Below, in pieces: positions 8,907-17,332 of a stretch of 64,000 nucleotides of DNA. Position 1 is the stretch's first letter. Each line of letters begins with the position of its first letter. The translations under genes and the position numbers were made by a program. Under the pieces are notes generated by a model. It did no database searches, was not told the DNA's origin, and was given only the letters and a program-made list of their open reading frames with translations. Origin of the DNA: Streptomyces sp. NRRL F-5123 (lineage in GTDB: Bacteria > Actinomycetota > Actinomycetes > Streptomycetales > Streptomycetaceae); assembly GCF_000721495.1 (NCBI RefSeq), contig NZ_JOHY01000011.1, positions 62,001 to 126,000 on the forward strand, read 5' to 3'.

Positions 8907-8948
8907 GAGGCCCGGAGGGGCTGCCTGAGGCAGTCCCTGCCGGGCCTC
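8907..8948 (-). terminator. intercistronic hairpin after the binding-protein gene
   Basis: GAGGCCCGG (8907-8915) pairs with CCGGGCCTC (8940-8948), and the loop contains a second helix (CTGCC against GGCAG at 8921-8933). The structure lies between the BMP lipoprotein gene and the ATPase gene. It probably acts as a partial terminator or RNA-stabilising stem, so that binding protein is made in excess over the membrane complex. Confidence 0.65.
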
Positions 8949-8977
8949 ACGGACCGTACCGGGTCATCCGCCCGAGG

Positions 8978-10054
8978 TCACGGGGTCGCGCTGACCTTGA
9001 CCTGGCCGGAGACGATCTTCTGCTTGGCCGCGTCCAGCTGGGACTGGATGTCGGCGATGAAGTTGCCCGAGGTGGCCAGCGACACGCCGTCGTTCGCGAG
9101 GTTGTACGTGTTGGTGCCGACCTTCGGCTTCTTGTCCTTGTCGACCGAGTTGATCAGGTCGTAGACCGCCACGTCGACGTTCTTGATCGCCGAGGTGAGG
9201 ATGGACTTCTGGTACTTGGCCAGCGCCGGGTCCTGGTACTGGTCGGAGTCGACGCCGATCGCCCAGGCGCCGGACTTGCCGGCGACCTTCTGGATCGAGC
9301 CGTCGCCGGACAGGCCGGCCGCGGTGTAGATGACGTCGATGCCCTTGTCGAGCATGCCCTGCGCCTTGCCGGCCGCGGAGGCGGCGTCGTTGAAGCCGCG
9401 CGGGTCGTTCTTGTACAGGTACTCACGGGTGACCTGGACGCTCGGCTTGGTGTCCTTGACGCCCTGCGCGAAGCCCGCGTCGAAGGTGCCGATCAGCGCG
9501 TTCTGCACACCGCCGATGAAGCCGACCTTGCCGGTCTTGGTCTTCAGCGCGGCCGCGACGCCCGCGAGGTAAGAGGACTGCTCGGTGGCGAAGACCATGC
9601 TGTCGACGTTGGGCAGGTCCACGACGGAGTCGACGATGCCGAAGGTCGTGTTGGGGTACTTCTTCGCGATCTTCGTGAGCGCCGGGCCGTACGTGTAGCC
9701 GACCGCTATGACCGGGTTGTAACCCGCGGCGGCCATCGAGTCGAGGCGCTGCTCGCGGTCGGAGTCGGTCTCGCCGTTGGCGGCGGTCAGCTCCTTCGAC
9801 TCCAGGCTCAGCTCCTTGTCGGCCTTGTCCAGGCCGCGGGCCGCCGAGTCGTTGAAGGAGTGGTCGCCGCGGCCGCCGACGTCGTAGGCGATACCGACGC
9901 CCTTGGACTTGCTGCCGCCGGAGCTGCTGTTGTCGCTGGAGCTGCTGCTCGGCGAGCTCTTGTCGTCCGTCGTGCTGCTGCCGCACGCGGCAACGGACAG
10001 CGCGAGAGCCGCGGTGGCCACGCCCGCGGCAGCGATCTTGGATACCCGGCGCAA
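8978..10054 (-). CDS. BMP family substrate-binding lipoprotein (nucleoside ABC importer)
   Basis: A lipoprotein of 358 aa. The signal peptide ends in the lipobox LSVAAC with the lipidated Cys24, followed by a Ser/Asp-rich linker (residues 27-50). The mature part is a BMP/PnrA-type two-lobed binding domain: GVGIAYDVGGRGDHSFND at the start, YNPVIAVGYTYGPAL and GVDSDQYQDPALAKY later. PnrA/BmpA proteins bind purine or pyrimidine nucleosides. It is the first gene of the operon with ATPase, two permeases, cdd and deoA, so it probably captures nucleosides at the outer face of the membrane. No ribosome-binding site beyond a weak AAGGGG (about 12 bases upstream of the ATG) is seen. Confidence 0.92.
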   Translation of the reverse strand: MRRVSKIAAAGVATAALALSVAACGSSTTDDKSSPSSSSSDNSSSGGSKSKGVGIAYDVGGRGDHSFNDSAARGLDKADKELSLESKELTAANGETDSDREQRLDSMAAAGYNPVIAVGYTYGPALTKIAKKYPNTTFGIVDSVVDLPNVDSMVFATEQSSYLAGVAAALKTKTGKVGFIGGVQNALIGTFDAGFAQGVKDTKPSVQVTREYLYKNDPRGFNDAASAAGKAQGMLDKGIDVIYTAAGLSGDGSIQKVAGKSGAWAIGVDSDQYQDPALAKYQKSILTSAIKNVDVAVYDLINSVDKDKKPKVGTNTYNLANDGVSLATSGNFIADIQSQLDAAKQKIVSGQVKVSATP

Positions 10055-10175
10055 GAGGGTCCCCTTCGGTTGTGTCGCGCCCCGTCCGGCGCTGGCTACG
10101 CGGGAGCTTAACGCGCGTAGATGTCAGGTAAAGACCGAATGAAGGCCCGTTATCGGATCGACGCATTTCCGCTGG

Positions 10176-10202
10176 GTGAAGCCCCGGTAGCCGGGGCTTC
10201 AC
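10176..10202 (-). terminator. hairpin terminator downstream of the amidohydrolase gene
   Basis: GTGAAGCCCCGG (10176-10187) is perfectly complementary to CCGGGGCTTCAC (10191-10202) with only a 3-base loop. It lies 6 bases beyond the amidohydrolase stop on the minus strand and separates that gene from the nucleoside operon promoter region (10055-10175). Confidence 0.75.
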
Positions 10203-10208
10203 ACCGCG

Positions 10209-11393
10209 TCAGGCCAGCAGGACAGCCCCTGTGAAGAGGTTCACACCGACGTCGATCGCGCCCTCGTCCGCATCGAAGTCGCCCTGGTGCAGATCGCGCT
10301 TGGCGGTGTCGCCGGGCGACCGCACCCCGAGCCGGGCGAGCGCTCCTGGCACCCTTTCCAGATACCACGCGAAGTCCTCCCCGCCGAGGCTCTGCTCGGT
10401 GTCCTCCACCGCGTGCAGACCGTACCGCGCGGTCATGGCGTCCCGCAGCATCTCGGTCGAGGCGGGCTCGTTGACGGTCGGCGGCACCCCGCGCTGGTAG
10501 GTGATCTCGCACTTGGCGCGGTACATCGCCGCGACCTGGTCGATCACCTCGTGCACCAGGTCCGGGGCGTCGTGCCACGCCGCCAGGTCCAGGCAGCGCA
10601 CGGTGCCCTCCAGCTCGGCGTGCTGCGGGATGACGTTCGCGACGTGCCCGGCCTGGATCCGGCCCCACACGATGCTCAGGCCCGCGCGCGGGTCCACCCG
10701 CCGGGTCAGCACCATCGGCAGCTCGGTCGCGAGCTTCGCGGCGGCCATCACCAGGTCGGTCGTCAGATGCGGCCGGGCGCTGTGCCCGCCGGGGCCGTCC
10801 AGCGCCAGCAGCAGCTTGTCGGCGGCCGAGGTGATCGCGCCCTGCCGCAGGCCGATCCTCCCGACCTCCACCTTCGGGTCGCAGTGCACCGCGAAGATCC
10901 GCTCGACGCCGTCGAGCACCCCCGCCTTGATCGCGTCGATCGCCCCGCCGGGCATGACCTCCTCGGCCGCCTGGAACACCAGCCGCACCGGCCGCGGCAG
11001 CTTCCCCTGCCGCTCCAGCTCCGCGAGCACCAGCCCGCTGCCGAGCAGGACGGTGGTGTGCACGTCGTGCCCGCACGCGTGCGCCCGCCCCTCGACCGTC
11101 GAGCGGTACGGCACGGTCTTGACGTCGGCCACCGGCAGCGCGTCCAGGTCGGCCCGCAGCGCGAGCCGCCCACCGGGCTGGTCGGGCCCGATGTCGCACA
11201 CCACCCCCGTCCCGCCGGGCAGCACCCGCGGCCGCAGCCCCGCCGCCTCCAGCCTGGCCCGGACCTTCTCGGTGGTCCTGAACTCCTGCCGGCTCAGCTC
11301 CGGATGCCGGTGCAGATCCCGGCGGAAGGCGATGAGCTCGTCGCGCAATTCTTCGGACAGCGCACCGGACGGTGCTGAGGGTGAGTCGTTCAC
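10209..11393 (-). CDS. M20 family amidohydrolase (N-acyl amino acid/hippurate hydrolase type)
   Basis: A cytosolic metallopeptidase-fold hydrolase of 394 aa. The M20D landmarks are RRDLHRHPELS near residue 22, LRADLDALPV, the metal-binding HACGHDVHT, EEVMPGGA for the catalytic Glu, and the C-terminal GGEDFAWYLE. The dimerisation domain sits between about residues 185 and 295. Such enzymes remove acyl groups from amino acids (hippurate, IAA-amino acids, N-acyl amino acids); the substrate here cannot be read from sequence. I chose the GTG at 11393 (VNDSPSAPSG) because it precedes the family N-terminus with a short linker; its ribosome-binding site is weak. It may be unrelated to the adjacent nucleoside operon, being closed off by a terminator. 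Confidence 0.88.
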   Translation of the reverse strand: MNDSPSAPSGALSEELRDELIAFRRDLHRHPELSRQEFRTTEKVRARLEAAGLRPRVLPGGTGVVCDIGPDQPGGRLALRADLDALPVADVKTVPYRSTVEGRAHACGHDVHTTVLLGSGLVLAELERQGKLPRPVRLVFQAAEEVMPGGAIDAIKAGVLDGVERIFAVHCDPKVEVGRIGLRQGAITSAADKLLLALDGPGGHSARPHLTTDLVMAAAKLATELPMVLTRRVDPRAGLSIVWGRIQAGHVANVIPQHAELEGTVRCLDLAAWHDAPDLVHEVIDQVAAMYRAKCEITYQRGVPPTVNEPASTEMLRDAMTARYGLHAVEDTEQSLGGEDFAWYLERVPGALARLGVRSPGDTAKRDLHQGDFDADEGAIDVGVNLFTGAVLLA

Positions 11394-11523
11394 CTCAGTC
11401 AGGGTAGGCCCCCGGAGCCCCGCGGCCGAGCCGATCGGGCAAAATCCGGGACACCTGGCCGAGAAGAAGTCGCCCGATCGGCGCATACCCGGGCATCGAC
11501 GAGGGTATGTCCACTCTTTTGGG

Positions 11524-13101
11524 TTACGCCTCCCGTGACGGACCCAGGAGCCGGGCGTAGAGATCGAGCAGCGGGACGGACTCGGTCTGCCAGGACCACT
11601 CGCGCAGGACGTCCTCACGGTCGTACGCCTTGCGATACCGGCGCGGATTGGTCAGCACCGCCCCGACCGCCCGGACGAAGTCGGCGGTGTCCCCCGACCG
11701 GAAGACCTCGCCGTTGCCCAGCTCCAGCGTCGCCGCGGCCATCGCCCGGACGTCGCTCACGACCACCGGCAGCCGGGCGTGGGCGTACTCGAAGTAGCGG
11801 GTGGCCAGCACCGGCTGGTGGTGCGGGAGCTTGTGGACGGGCAGCACGCCGATGTCCGCGGACGCCAGGAACGCCGGGATCTCCGCAACCGGCACGTACG
11901 GCAGGACGTGCAGCCGCCCGTGGACGCCGAGCTGCGCCGCCCGCTCCAGCAGCGGCCCCAGCTCCGGATCCGCCGGGTCCGGCACCACGAAGGCCGCGTG
12001 CAGGTCGTACAGCTTCGGCAGCGCCTCCACCACGATCGCGTGCCCGCGGTCCGGCGCGACCGGTCCCGTGTGCACCAGCAGCGGCACGTCCGCCGCGAGC
12101 CGGCAGCGGTCCCGCACCCCGCTCGGATGCACCCGCGGCCCCTCCACCAGCGGCGGAGCGTTGCGCACCACCGCAGGAGTCGCCCCCAGCCGGTGCCGCG
12201 CCCGCAGCTCGCGCGCCAGCCCCTGCCCGACCGTCACGACGCCGTCCGCCTCCCGCGCGAAGGAGCGCTCGTGCGCGTCCGCCGCCACGTTCGCCCGCCG
12301 TGTCGCCGCGGGCGTACGGGACGGGGCGTCCCACACCACCTCGACACGGTGCCCCGCCCCCTCCGCACGCAGCGCCGCCCGGATCGCCACGCCGAGCGCA
12401 CGGTGCCCCAGCGCATGGATCAGATGCGGCCGCACCGCGTCCAGCACCGGCCCGTACGCGACCTCCTCGTCCAGCAGCCCCGGATCCAGCCGCCGCCACG
12501 CCCGGCGCCCCAGCACCAGCCGCGCCACATCCGTCATCAGGTTGTCCAACCGTGCGTCCGGACTGCGCCGCCGCTTCACCGCTGCCACGTACTGCGCCGC
12601 ACGCACCCGCGTCCAGCCCGCCCGCACCCCGTACCGCACCCACGCCACCGCGTGCCCGCAGCGGGCCAGCGCCAGCAGCGGGAGCGGCCGGTGCACCACG
12701 ACCAGCTCCGCCGCCCGCGTCATGAGCAACTGCCGCGCCGCCGCCAGCCGCACCGTCCGGTGGTCGTACGCCCCCGCACTCCGGTACGCCAGCGGCCACC
12801 GCAGCCCCGGCCGCGGCCGCCGCACCCGGTGGTTCCCGAGCACCCCGCGCACCCCGACCTGCCGCACATCGATTCCGGGCAGCCGCACGGTGGCGGGCGC
12901 CTGCCCCACCAACGTCACGTGATACCCCGCACCGCACGCCGCCGCCACCACCCGCAGCGCCCGCGAATCCCCGTCCACCCCGCCACTGGTCACCACCGCC
13001 AGCCTGACGCCGCGCCTGCCCCCGGGGCCTGGCTCCTCCGACGGTTCCCCCGTCATGGGCCGAGCACGCGCCGGCTCGGGGCCGCGTAAAGATCCCGCCA
13101 T
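11524..13101 (-). CDS. GT4-type glycosyltransferase
   Basis: About 525 aa with two Rossmann-like halves. The N-terminal half begins RLAVVTSGGVDGDSRALR, the usual opening of GT-B enzymes. The C-terminal half has LVHTGPVAPDRGHAIVVEAL and the acceptor/donor helix region around ADIGVLPVHKLPHHQPVLATRYFEYAHARLPVVVSD (shown in part), with the Glu in YFEYAHARLP standing where GT4 enzymes bind the nucleotide sugar. The start is uncertain: the ATG at 13101 has AAGG 7 bases upstream, while the frame extends to a GTG at 13131 without a ribosome-binding site. The donor sugar is unknown. Its position beside the nonulosonate cluster suggests a cell-surface glycan role. It is transcribed in the same direction as the polysialyltransferase-like gene but is about 450 bp away. 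Confidence 0.8.
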   Translation of the reverse strand: MAGSLRGPEPARARPMTGEPSEEPGPGGRRGVRLAVVTSGGVDGDSRALRVVAAACGAGYHVTLVGQAPATVRLPGIDVRQVGVRGVLGNHRVRRPRPGLRWPLAYRSAGAYDHRTVRLAAARQLLMTRAAELVVVHRPLPLLALARCGHAVAWVRYGVRAGWTRVRAAQYVAAVKRRRSPDARLDNLMTDVARLVLGRRAWRRLDPGLLDEEVAYGPVLDAVRPHLIHALGHRALGVAIRAALRAEGAGHRVEVVWDAPSRTPAATRRANVAADAHERSFAREADGVVTVGQGLARELRARHRLGATPAVVRNAPPLVEGPRVHPSGVRDRCRLAADVPLLVHTGPVAPDRGHAIVVEALPKLYDLHAAFVVPDPADPELGPLLERAAQLGVHGRLHVLPYVPVAEIPAFLASADIGVLPVHKLPHHQPVLATRYFEYAHARLPVVVSDVRAMAAATLELGNGEVFRSGDTADFVRAVGAVLTNPRRYRKAYDREDVLREWSWQTESVPLLDLYARLLGPSREA

Positions 13102-13550
13102 TCCCGCACCTTGTCCTACGGAGTTGATCACGAGGTTACGTCCCTCTTACGCAGGGGCGAACTCCGGGGCGGCCCCTTGCCGCGGGCGGCCGGCTGCCCC
13201 GCCGCGGAGGTGCCCGCGCCTGACGGCGCGGGTGTTTCCCACCCCCACCACCCGTGCAGGTGGGCCGTCGGCTGACCGCCCCCTGCGGGGGGTGACCCGC
13301 CGTCGGGGGCGACCCGCAGTCCCGCGGACATCACCCCCGCAGGCGGGCAGCCGCCAACGCACCGCAAGGGGAGGGGGACGTACCCCACCCACCCCCACCG
13401 GTGGGCAGCCGCCCACGCAACCCCGGGAGGGGGACGATCCGGGGGTGCCCCCGCAGGAATGCGCACCCCGTCCGGCACCGGACACGTCATGACGTCAGAC
13501 GCGCATTCCGAGGAGGTACCCCACCGCAAGCGGCAACTCAGAGCGCCCCC
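13102..13550. other. 449-bp intergenic stretch with palindromes, no gene seen
   Basis: No reading frame here has coding-type composition. The stretch is G/C-tract rich and holds a perfect 12-bp palindrome (CCCACCGGTGGG, 13394-13405). It also holds a 7-bp hairpin (GGGGTGC 13442-13448 with GCACCCC 13463-13469) that could terminate the minus-strand gene ending at 13551. It presumably also contains the promoter of the glycosyltransferase at 13101, but I cannot place -35/-10 boxes. Confidence 0.5.
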
Positions 13551-14717
13551 CTACCTCGCGGGCGACCTCGCCGAGGAGGTGATCGCGGAGAGGAACGTGT
13601 GGGCCCGGGGCCCGGCCCCGGGAGTGAGCCACGCGGGGTCGATCTCGACGACCTCGAGCTCGACACCCGTACCCGCGAGCACGAGCGGCAACGTATGCAC
13701 CACCGTCGACGGGAAGGAGAGGATCACCCGCCCCGCCGGCCCGCGCCGGGCGACGAGTTCGAGCGGGAGATCGGGCCGCACGATCTCCAGCCCCGTCTCC
13801 CCCGCAAGCCGGTGCAGCTTCTCCTGCGCCTCCTTGCGATGCGCAAAATACCGCTTCGCATCATGCCGCACCGCAAGATCCGCGACGACCGCGAAGTAGT
13901 GCTCGGGGTCGACGACGCCGGTCTCGACGAGCGAGGTCCCGATGAGGTCCGTCCCGGCGAGCACGCGCGGCGGCCCGAAGCGGCCGCGGGTCCAGGAGAA
14001 GGCGTTGACGGTGAGCGCCATCCCGGCCGGCGGCGTGGCGGGCATCGCGCTGAAGAGCTCGACGCGCCGCCGCCCGCCCGGCGTGAGACGGCGCCGCGCG
14101 GCGGACGCGAAGACGCCGAAGGCCACCTCGGCGGGCGAGCGGCGCCGCCCGCTGCGGTGCCAGCGGACGAGCCGCCCGCCGCGTTCCAGGAGGGCGGTGA
14201 ACTCCATCGTGGCGGTGCCGTCGTCGACGACGGTCAGCTCCTTCGCGCGGCACAGCGGCAGCAGGACCTGCACGAGCCGTGAGAAGGGGTCGCCGATGAC
14301 GAGCCGCCGCACGCGCAGCAGTGTGGGAGCGAGCGCGAGCGCCGTCCGCAGGAGCCCGCCGCGGTTGCCGCGGGCCTCGAACCAGCGCACGGCCAGCCCC
14401 TCGTCGCGCGCGAGTTCGGCCATCCGCCGCAGTTGCCCGCGGCTGGTGGGGTCGGCGGGCGAGAGCACGACGACGGTGACCGGCACGCGCCCGCGCGCGC
14501 CCGTACCGCCAGACCCACCCGCGGACGTGCCGCCGTCCCCGCCCCCGTCCCCCGCCCCGCCGTCACGGGCAGCGGGGATGGCGGGCTGTATGTGCGCCCA
14601 CTCCAGGACGTTGAGCAGTTGCACGGGTGACTCGACCAGCGCGACGGTCCCGTGGCCCGGGTGGGGCGCGGGGCGGTCGGCGGAGGCGGGGGTGGCGGTC
14701 GTCGTCGACTCGTCCAT
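13551..14717 (-). CDS. polysialyltransferase-family glycosyltransferase (POLYST-like)
   Basis: The protein is 388 aa. It opens with VALVESPVQLLNVLEWAH, typical of actinobacterial polysialyltransferase-like proteins (PF07388 type), followed by a Gly/Asp-rich insert (residues 58-80) that looks disordered. Later comes VIGDPFSRLVQ and LTVVDDGTATMEF. This DDG element and a downstream FSxAxDSF-like region are family hallmarks. The C-terminal half has VILSFPSTVVHTLPLVL, which fits donor binding in GT-B enzymes. It probably polymerises or transfers a CMP-activated nonulosonate made by the two genes upstream. The start at 14717 (MDESTTT) has only a poorly spaced GAGG; other starts nearer VALVESPV are possible. 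Confidence 0.8.
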   Translation of the reverse strand: MDESTTTATPASADRPAPHPGHGTVALVESPVQLLNVLEWAHIQPAIPAARDGGAGDGGGDGGTSAGGSGGTGARGRVPVTVVVLSPADPTSRGQLRRMAELARDEGLAVRWFEARGNRGGLLRTALALAPTLLRVRRLVIGDPFSRLVQVLLPLCRAKELTVVDDGTATMEFTALLERGGRLVRWHRSGRRRSPAEVAFGVFASAARRRLTPGGRRRVELFSAMPATPPAGMALTVNAFSWTRGRFGPPRVLAGTDLIGTSLVETGVVDPEHYFAVVADLAVRHDAKRYFAHRKEAQEKLHRLAGETGLEIVRPDLPLELVARRGPAGRVILSFPSTVVHTLPLVLAGTGVELEVVEIDPAWLTPGAGPRAHTFLSAITSSARSPAR

Positions 14718-14782
14718 GTCCTCGAACGTCCTCGTGTCCTCGGTGCTGGCTCGGTGCTCCGGCGTGGGCGCTCGGCCGCGCG

Positions 14783-15751
14783 TCAGACGGCCGCGGACGC
14801 GGACGCGTCGGCGTCGGCGTCGGCCTCGGCCGACTCCGTCTCGGCGACGACACCGGCGACGCGGCGCAGCTTCTTCATCGGGCCCAGCTCGCCCTCGTAG
14901 ACCTTCTTGACGCCGTCGCCGAGCGAGGTCTCGATGATGCGGATGTCGCGGACGAGCCGCTCCAGGCCCTGCGACTCGACGGACGCGGCCTGGTCGGAGC
15001 CCCACATGGCGCGGTCGAGGGTGATGTGCCGCTCGACGAAGACGGCGCCGAGCGCGACCGCGGCGAGCGTGGTCTGCAGGCCGACCTCGTGGCCGCTGTA
15101 GCCGACGGGCACGTTCGGGTACTCGTTCTGCAGCGTGTTGATCATCCGCAGGTTCAGTTCTTCGTGCTTGGCCGGGTACGTCGACGTGGCGTGGCAGAGG
15201 ACGATGTTGTCGCTGCCGAGCACCTCGACCGCGTGCCGGATCTGCTTCGGCGTCGACATGCCGGTGGAGAGGATGACGGTGCGGCCGGTCGCGCGCAGGG
15301 CGCGCAGCAGGTCGTCGTCGGTCAGACACGCGGAGGCGACCTTGTGCGCGGGCACGTCGTACTGCTCGAGGAAGGCGACCGACTCGACGTCCCACGGGGA
15401 CGCGAACCAGTCGATGCCGCGCTTGCGGCAGTATTCGTCGATCGCCCGGTAGCCGGCCTCGTCGAACTCGACGCGGTGGCGGTAGTCGATGTACGTCATC
15501 CGGCCCCAGGGGGTGTCGCGCTCGATCTCCCACTGGTCGCGCGGGGTGCAGATCTCCGGCGTCCGCTTCTGGAACTTGACCGCGTCGCAGCCCGCGGCGA
15601 CGGCCGCGTCGATCAGCGCGAACGCGTTCTCCAGGTCGCCGTTGTGGTTGATGCCGATCTCGCCGGTGATGTAGACGGGCTGGCCGTTGCCGATGTGGCG
15701 CGAGCCGACCTTGCGGAGGTTTGCCGGGAGAGAAGCGAGAGGAGAGTTCAC
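14783..15751 (-). CDS. neuB: NeuB-like nonulosonate (sialate/Kdn) synthase, TIM-barrel domain only
   Basis: The protein is 322 aa. It is a TIM-barrel PEP-condensing enzyme: ITGEIGINHNGD near residue 28, AVKFQKR, FASPWDVESVAFLE, TVILSTGMSTPKQI and VGYSGHEVGL are the NeuB landmarks. The enzyme joins PEP to ManNAc, or in the Kdn pathway to mannose-6-phosphate. The C-terminal SAF (antifreeze-like) domain found in classical NeuB is absent: after GVKKVYEGELGPMKKLRRV only a low-complexity tail of alternating Ala/Asp/Ser remains. The GTG start at 15751 has AAGGA 7 bases upstream. No NeuC-type epimerase lies in the window, which favours a Kdn-type route by inference. It sits between the CMP-sugar synthetase gene and a transferase gene, all on the minus strand. 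Confidence 0.87.
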   Translation of the reverse strand: MNSPLASLPANLRKVGSRHIGNGQPVYITGEIGINHNGDLENAFALIDAAVAAGCDAVKFQKRTPEICTPRDQWEIERDTPWGRMTYIDYRHRVEFDEAGYRAIDEYCRKRGIDWFASPWDVESVAFLEQYDVPAHKVASACLTDDDLLRALRATGRTVILSTGMSTPKQIRHAVEVLGSDNIVLCHATSTYPAKHEELNLRMINTLQNEYPNVPVGYSGHEVGLQTTLAAVALGAVFVERHITLDRAMWGSDQAASVESQGLERLVRDIRIIETSLGDGVKKVYEGELGPMKKLRRVAGVVAETESAEADADADASASAAV

Positions 15752-15801
15752 GGGTGGTTCCTTAGGGGGATTCGGGACTGGATCAGGGGTGTGGCGGCCG
15801 G

Positions 15802-17028
15802 TCAGCGGGCCAGAGTGGGGCCGAGGAGCCACGCGGCGATCTCACGGATCGCGCCGCGCCCGCCCTCGGCCGTGGTGATCGCACGGGCGGCGGCCCGTAC
15901 GACGTCGTGGGCGCCCGCGACGGCCACCGGCCAGCCGACCAGGCCGAAGCACGGCAGGTCGTTGACGTCGTTGCCGGCGTAGAGCACCCGCTCGGGCGCG
16001 ATGCCGTTTTCCTCGCACCACTGCTTGAGCGCGAGGTCCTTGCGGTCGATGCCGTGCAGGACGGGCACGTCGAGCTTTCGCGCCCGTGCGGCGACGACCG
16101 GGTTGGTCTCGGTGGACAGGATGAGCACGGGGAGTCCCGCGCGGCGCAGGGCCGCGATCCCGAGCCCGTCACCGCGGTGCACGGTGACGGCCTCGTGTCC
16201 GTCCGCATCGATCAGCACCCGGTCGTCCGTCTGGGTGCCGTCGAAGTCCAGTACGACCGCGTCGACGTCGTCGCGGGTCGGGGTGGCCGCCGTCGGGTCG
16301 AGCAGCGGGGCCAGGGCGCGGGCGCGCGCGAGGTCGGCGGGCTCGTCGATCTCCAGCACCTTCGCGGGGTCCGTGCGCACGAGCGCGGTGCGCCCGAAGA
16401 AGCGGTGGCCCGCGGCGCGGAAGCCGGCCGCGCGCATCGCGTACGCCGTGCCCGTCTCCAGCAGGTCCTGCGGGCGGTCCTGGCGGCGGGGCCGGGTGGC
16501 CTTGTCGTGGTTGACGCCGTACGCGGAGCCGTCGGGGCCGGACCCCTCGGCGCCCTCGCGCCAGATGAAGCCGTGGAAGGGCGCGACGGTGTGCGCGGTG
16601 TCGGCGCCGCCCTCGGTGACGGCGGCCACGACGCCGTCGATCTCCTCGGCGGTGACGAACGGGCTGGTGCACTGCACGAGCAGCACCACGTCGGTGCTGC
16701 CCGGCTCCGCGCCGGTCATCGCCTCGTACGCGTCCATCGCGTGCAGCACCGCGGCCTCGCTCGTCGCGGTGTCCCCCGCGATCGCGGCCGGCCGCAGCAC
16801 GACGTCGGCGCCGGCCGTACGGGCCGCCTCGGCGATCGAGGGGTCGTCGGTCGACACGACCACGCCGGTCACCCGGCGTGCCCGGCGGGACGCGTCCACC
16901 GCCCGCGCGACGAGGGGCACGCCCCCGACCGGCGCGAGGTTCTTCCCGGGCACCCCCTTCGACCCCCCGCGCGCGGGGATGACGGCCAGCACGGTACGGC
17001 TTGCCGCCGGCGGCTCGACGGTGCTCAT
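15802..17028 (-). CDS. neuA: CMP-nonulosonate cytidylyltransferase fused to HAD phosphatase
   Basis: A 408-aa fusion. Residues 10-245 are an acylneuraminate cytidylyltransferase with the CTP-binding loop IPARGGSKGVPGKNL, VVVSTDDPSI, QCTSPF and the late VLEIDEPAD. Residues 255-405 are a KdsC-type HAD phosphatase with motif I DFDGTQTDD (nucleophile Asp261, acid/base Asp263), motif II LILSTETN, a lysine in the DRKDLALKQW region, and motif IV GNDVNDLPCF. It would dephosphorylate a nonulosonate-9-phosphate and load the free sugar onto CMP. The ATG at 17028 has CAGGAG about 7 bases upstream. The gap to neuB is 50 bp, so they are probably cotranscribed. The fusion is known in other bacteria; its combination with a NeuB lacking the SAF domain is the notable part. 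Confidence 0.9.
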   Translation of the reverse strand: MSTVEPPAASRTVLAVIPARGGSKGVPGKNLAPVGGVPLVARAVDASRRARRVTGVVVSTDDPSIAEAARTAGADVVLRPAAIAGDTATSEAAVLHAMDAYEAMTGAEPGSTDVVLLVQCTSPFVTAEEIDGVVAAVTEGGADTAHTVAPFHGFIWREGAEGSGPDGSAYGVNHDKATRPRRQDRPQDLLETGTAYAMRAAGFRAAGHRFFGRTALVRTDPAKVLEIDEPADLARARALAPLLDPTAATPTRDDVDAVVLDFDGTQTDDRVLIDADGHEAVTVHRGDGLGIAALRRAGLPVLILSTETNPVVAARARKLDVPVLHGIDRKDLALKQWCEENGIAPERVLYAGNDVNDLPCFGLVGWPVAVAGAHDVVRAAARAITTAEGGRGAIREIAAWLLGPTLAR

Positions 17029-17098
17029 GGGGTGACTCCTGTCGTGAGGGTGTGCGTGTCGCACGGGCTCGCGTTTTCGCGGCGCCCCGACACCGCCG

Positions 17099-17283
17099 GG
17101 CGGGCGTTTTCAGGGGCGCGTGGGGGTACCTCCCAGGCGGAGCTCTGGGGGAGAACGGAGCGCTCGGCCCCCACCGGGGCGCGGGTGGATCCCGGCTCGA
17201 AGGGGCAGTTGCCGTGGTTTCCGGGCCACCGGCCGGTGGCGGGTCGCTCGCGCAGTTCCCCGCGCCCCTGGAAAACGCTCGCC
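17099..17283. repeat. 185-bp intergenic element with near-perfect terminal inverted repeats
   Basis: The left end (17099-17120, containing GGCGTTTTCAGGGGCGCG) is the reverse complement of the right end (17261-17283, containing CGCGCCCCTGGAAAACG) apart from one inserted base and one substitution. Inside the left part lies the repeated motif of 17112-17154. The gap between neuA and the DUF6716-like gene (17029-17332) holds this element and no gene. It may act as a large terminator or be a non-coding repeat of the kind scattered through streptomycete intergenic regions. Confidence 0.7.
17112..17154. repeat. 43-bp intergenic repeat, copy 1
   Basis: It begins AGGGGCGCGTGGGGGTACCT and matches copy 2 at 21216-21258 at 41 of 43 positions (differences at 17140 and 17146). 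It contains CTCCC/GGGAG complementary blocks and can fold. From general knowledge, very similar CTCCC-(Cys-Arg-like)-GGGGGAG palindromes are frequent between streptomycete genes. Confidence 0.8.
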
Positions 17284-17332
17284 CTGCGGCGCAGCCGCGG
17301 CCCCGGGGCGCAGCCCCCACGGCGAGTGCGGG

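Noticed and set aside
13055..13529. Several open frames on both strands in the 13.1-13.5 kb gap
   Set aside because: Pro/Arg/Gly-rich translations without motifs or ribosome-binding sites; frames stay open only because of extreme GC content.
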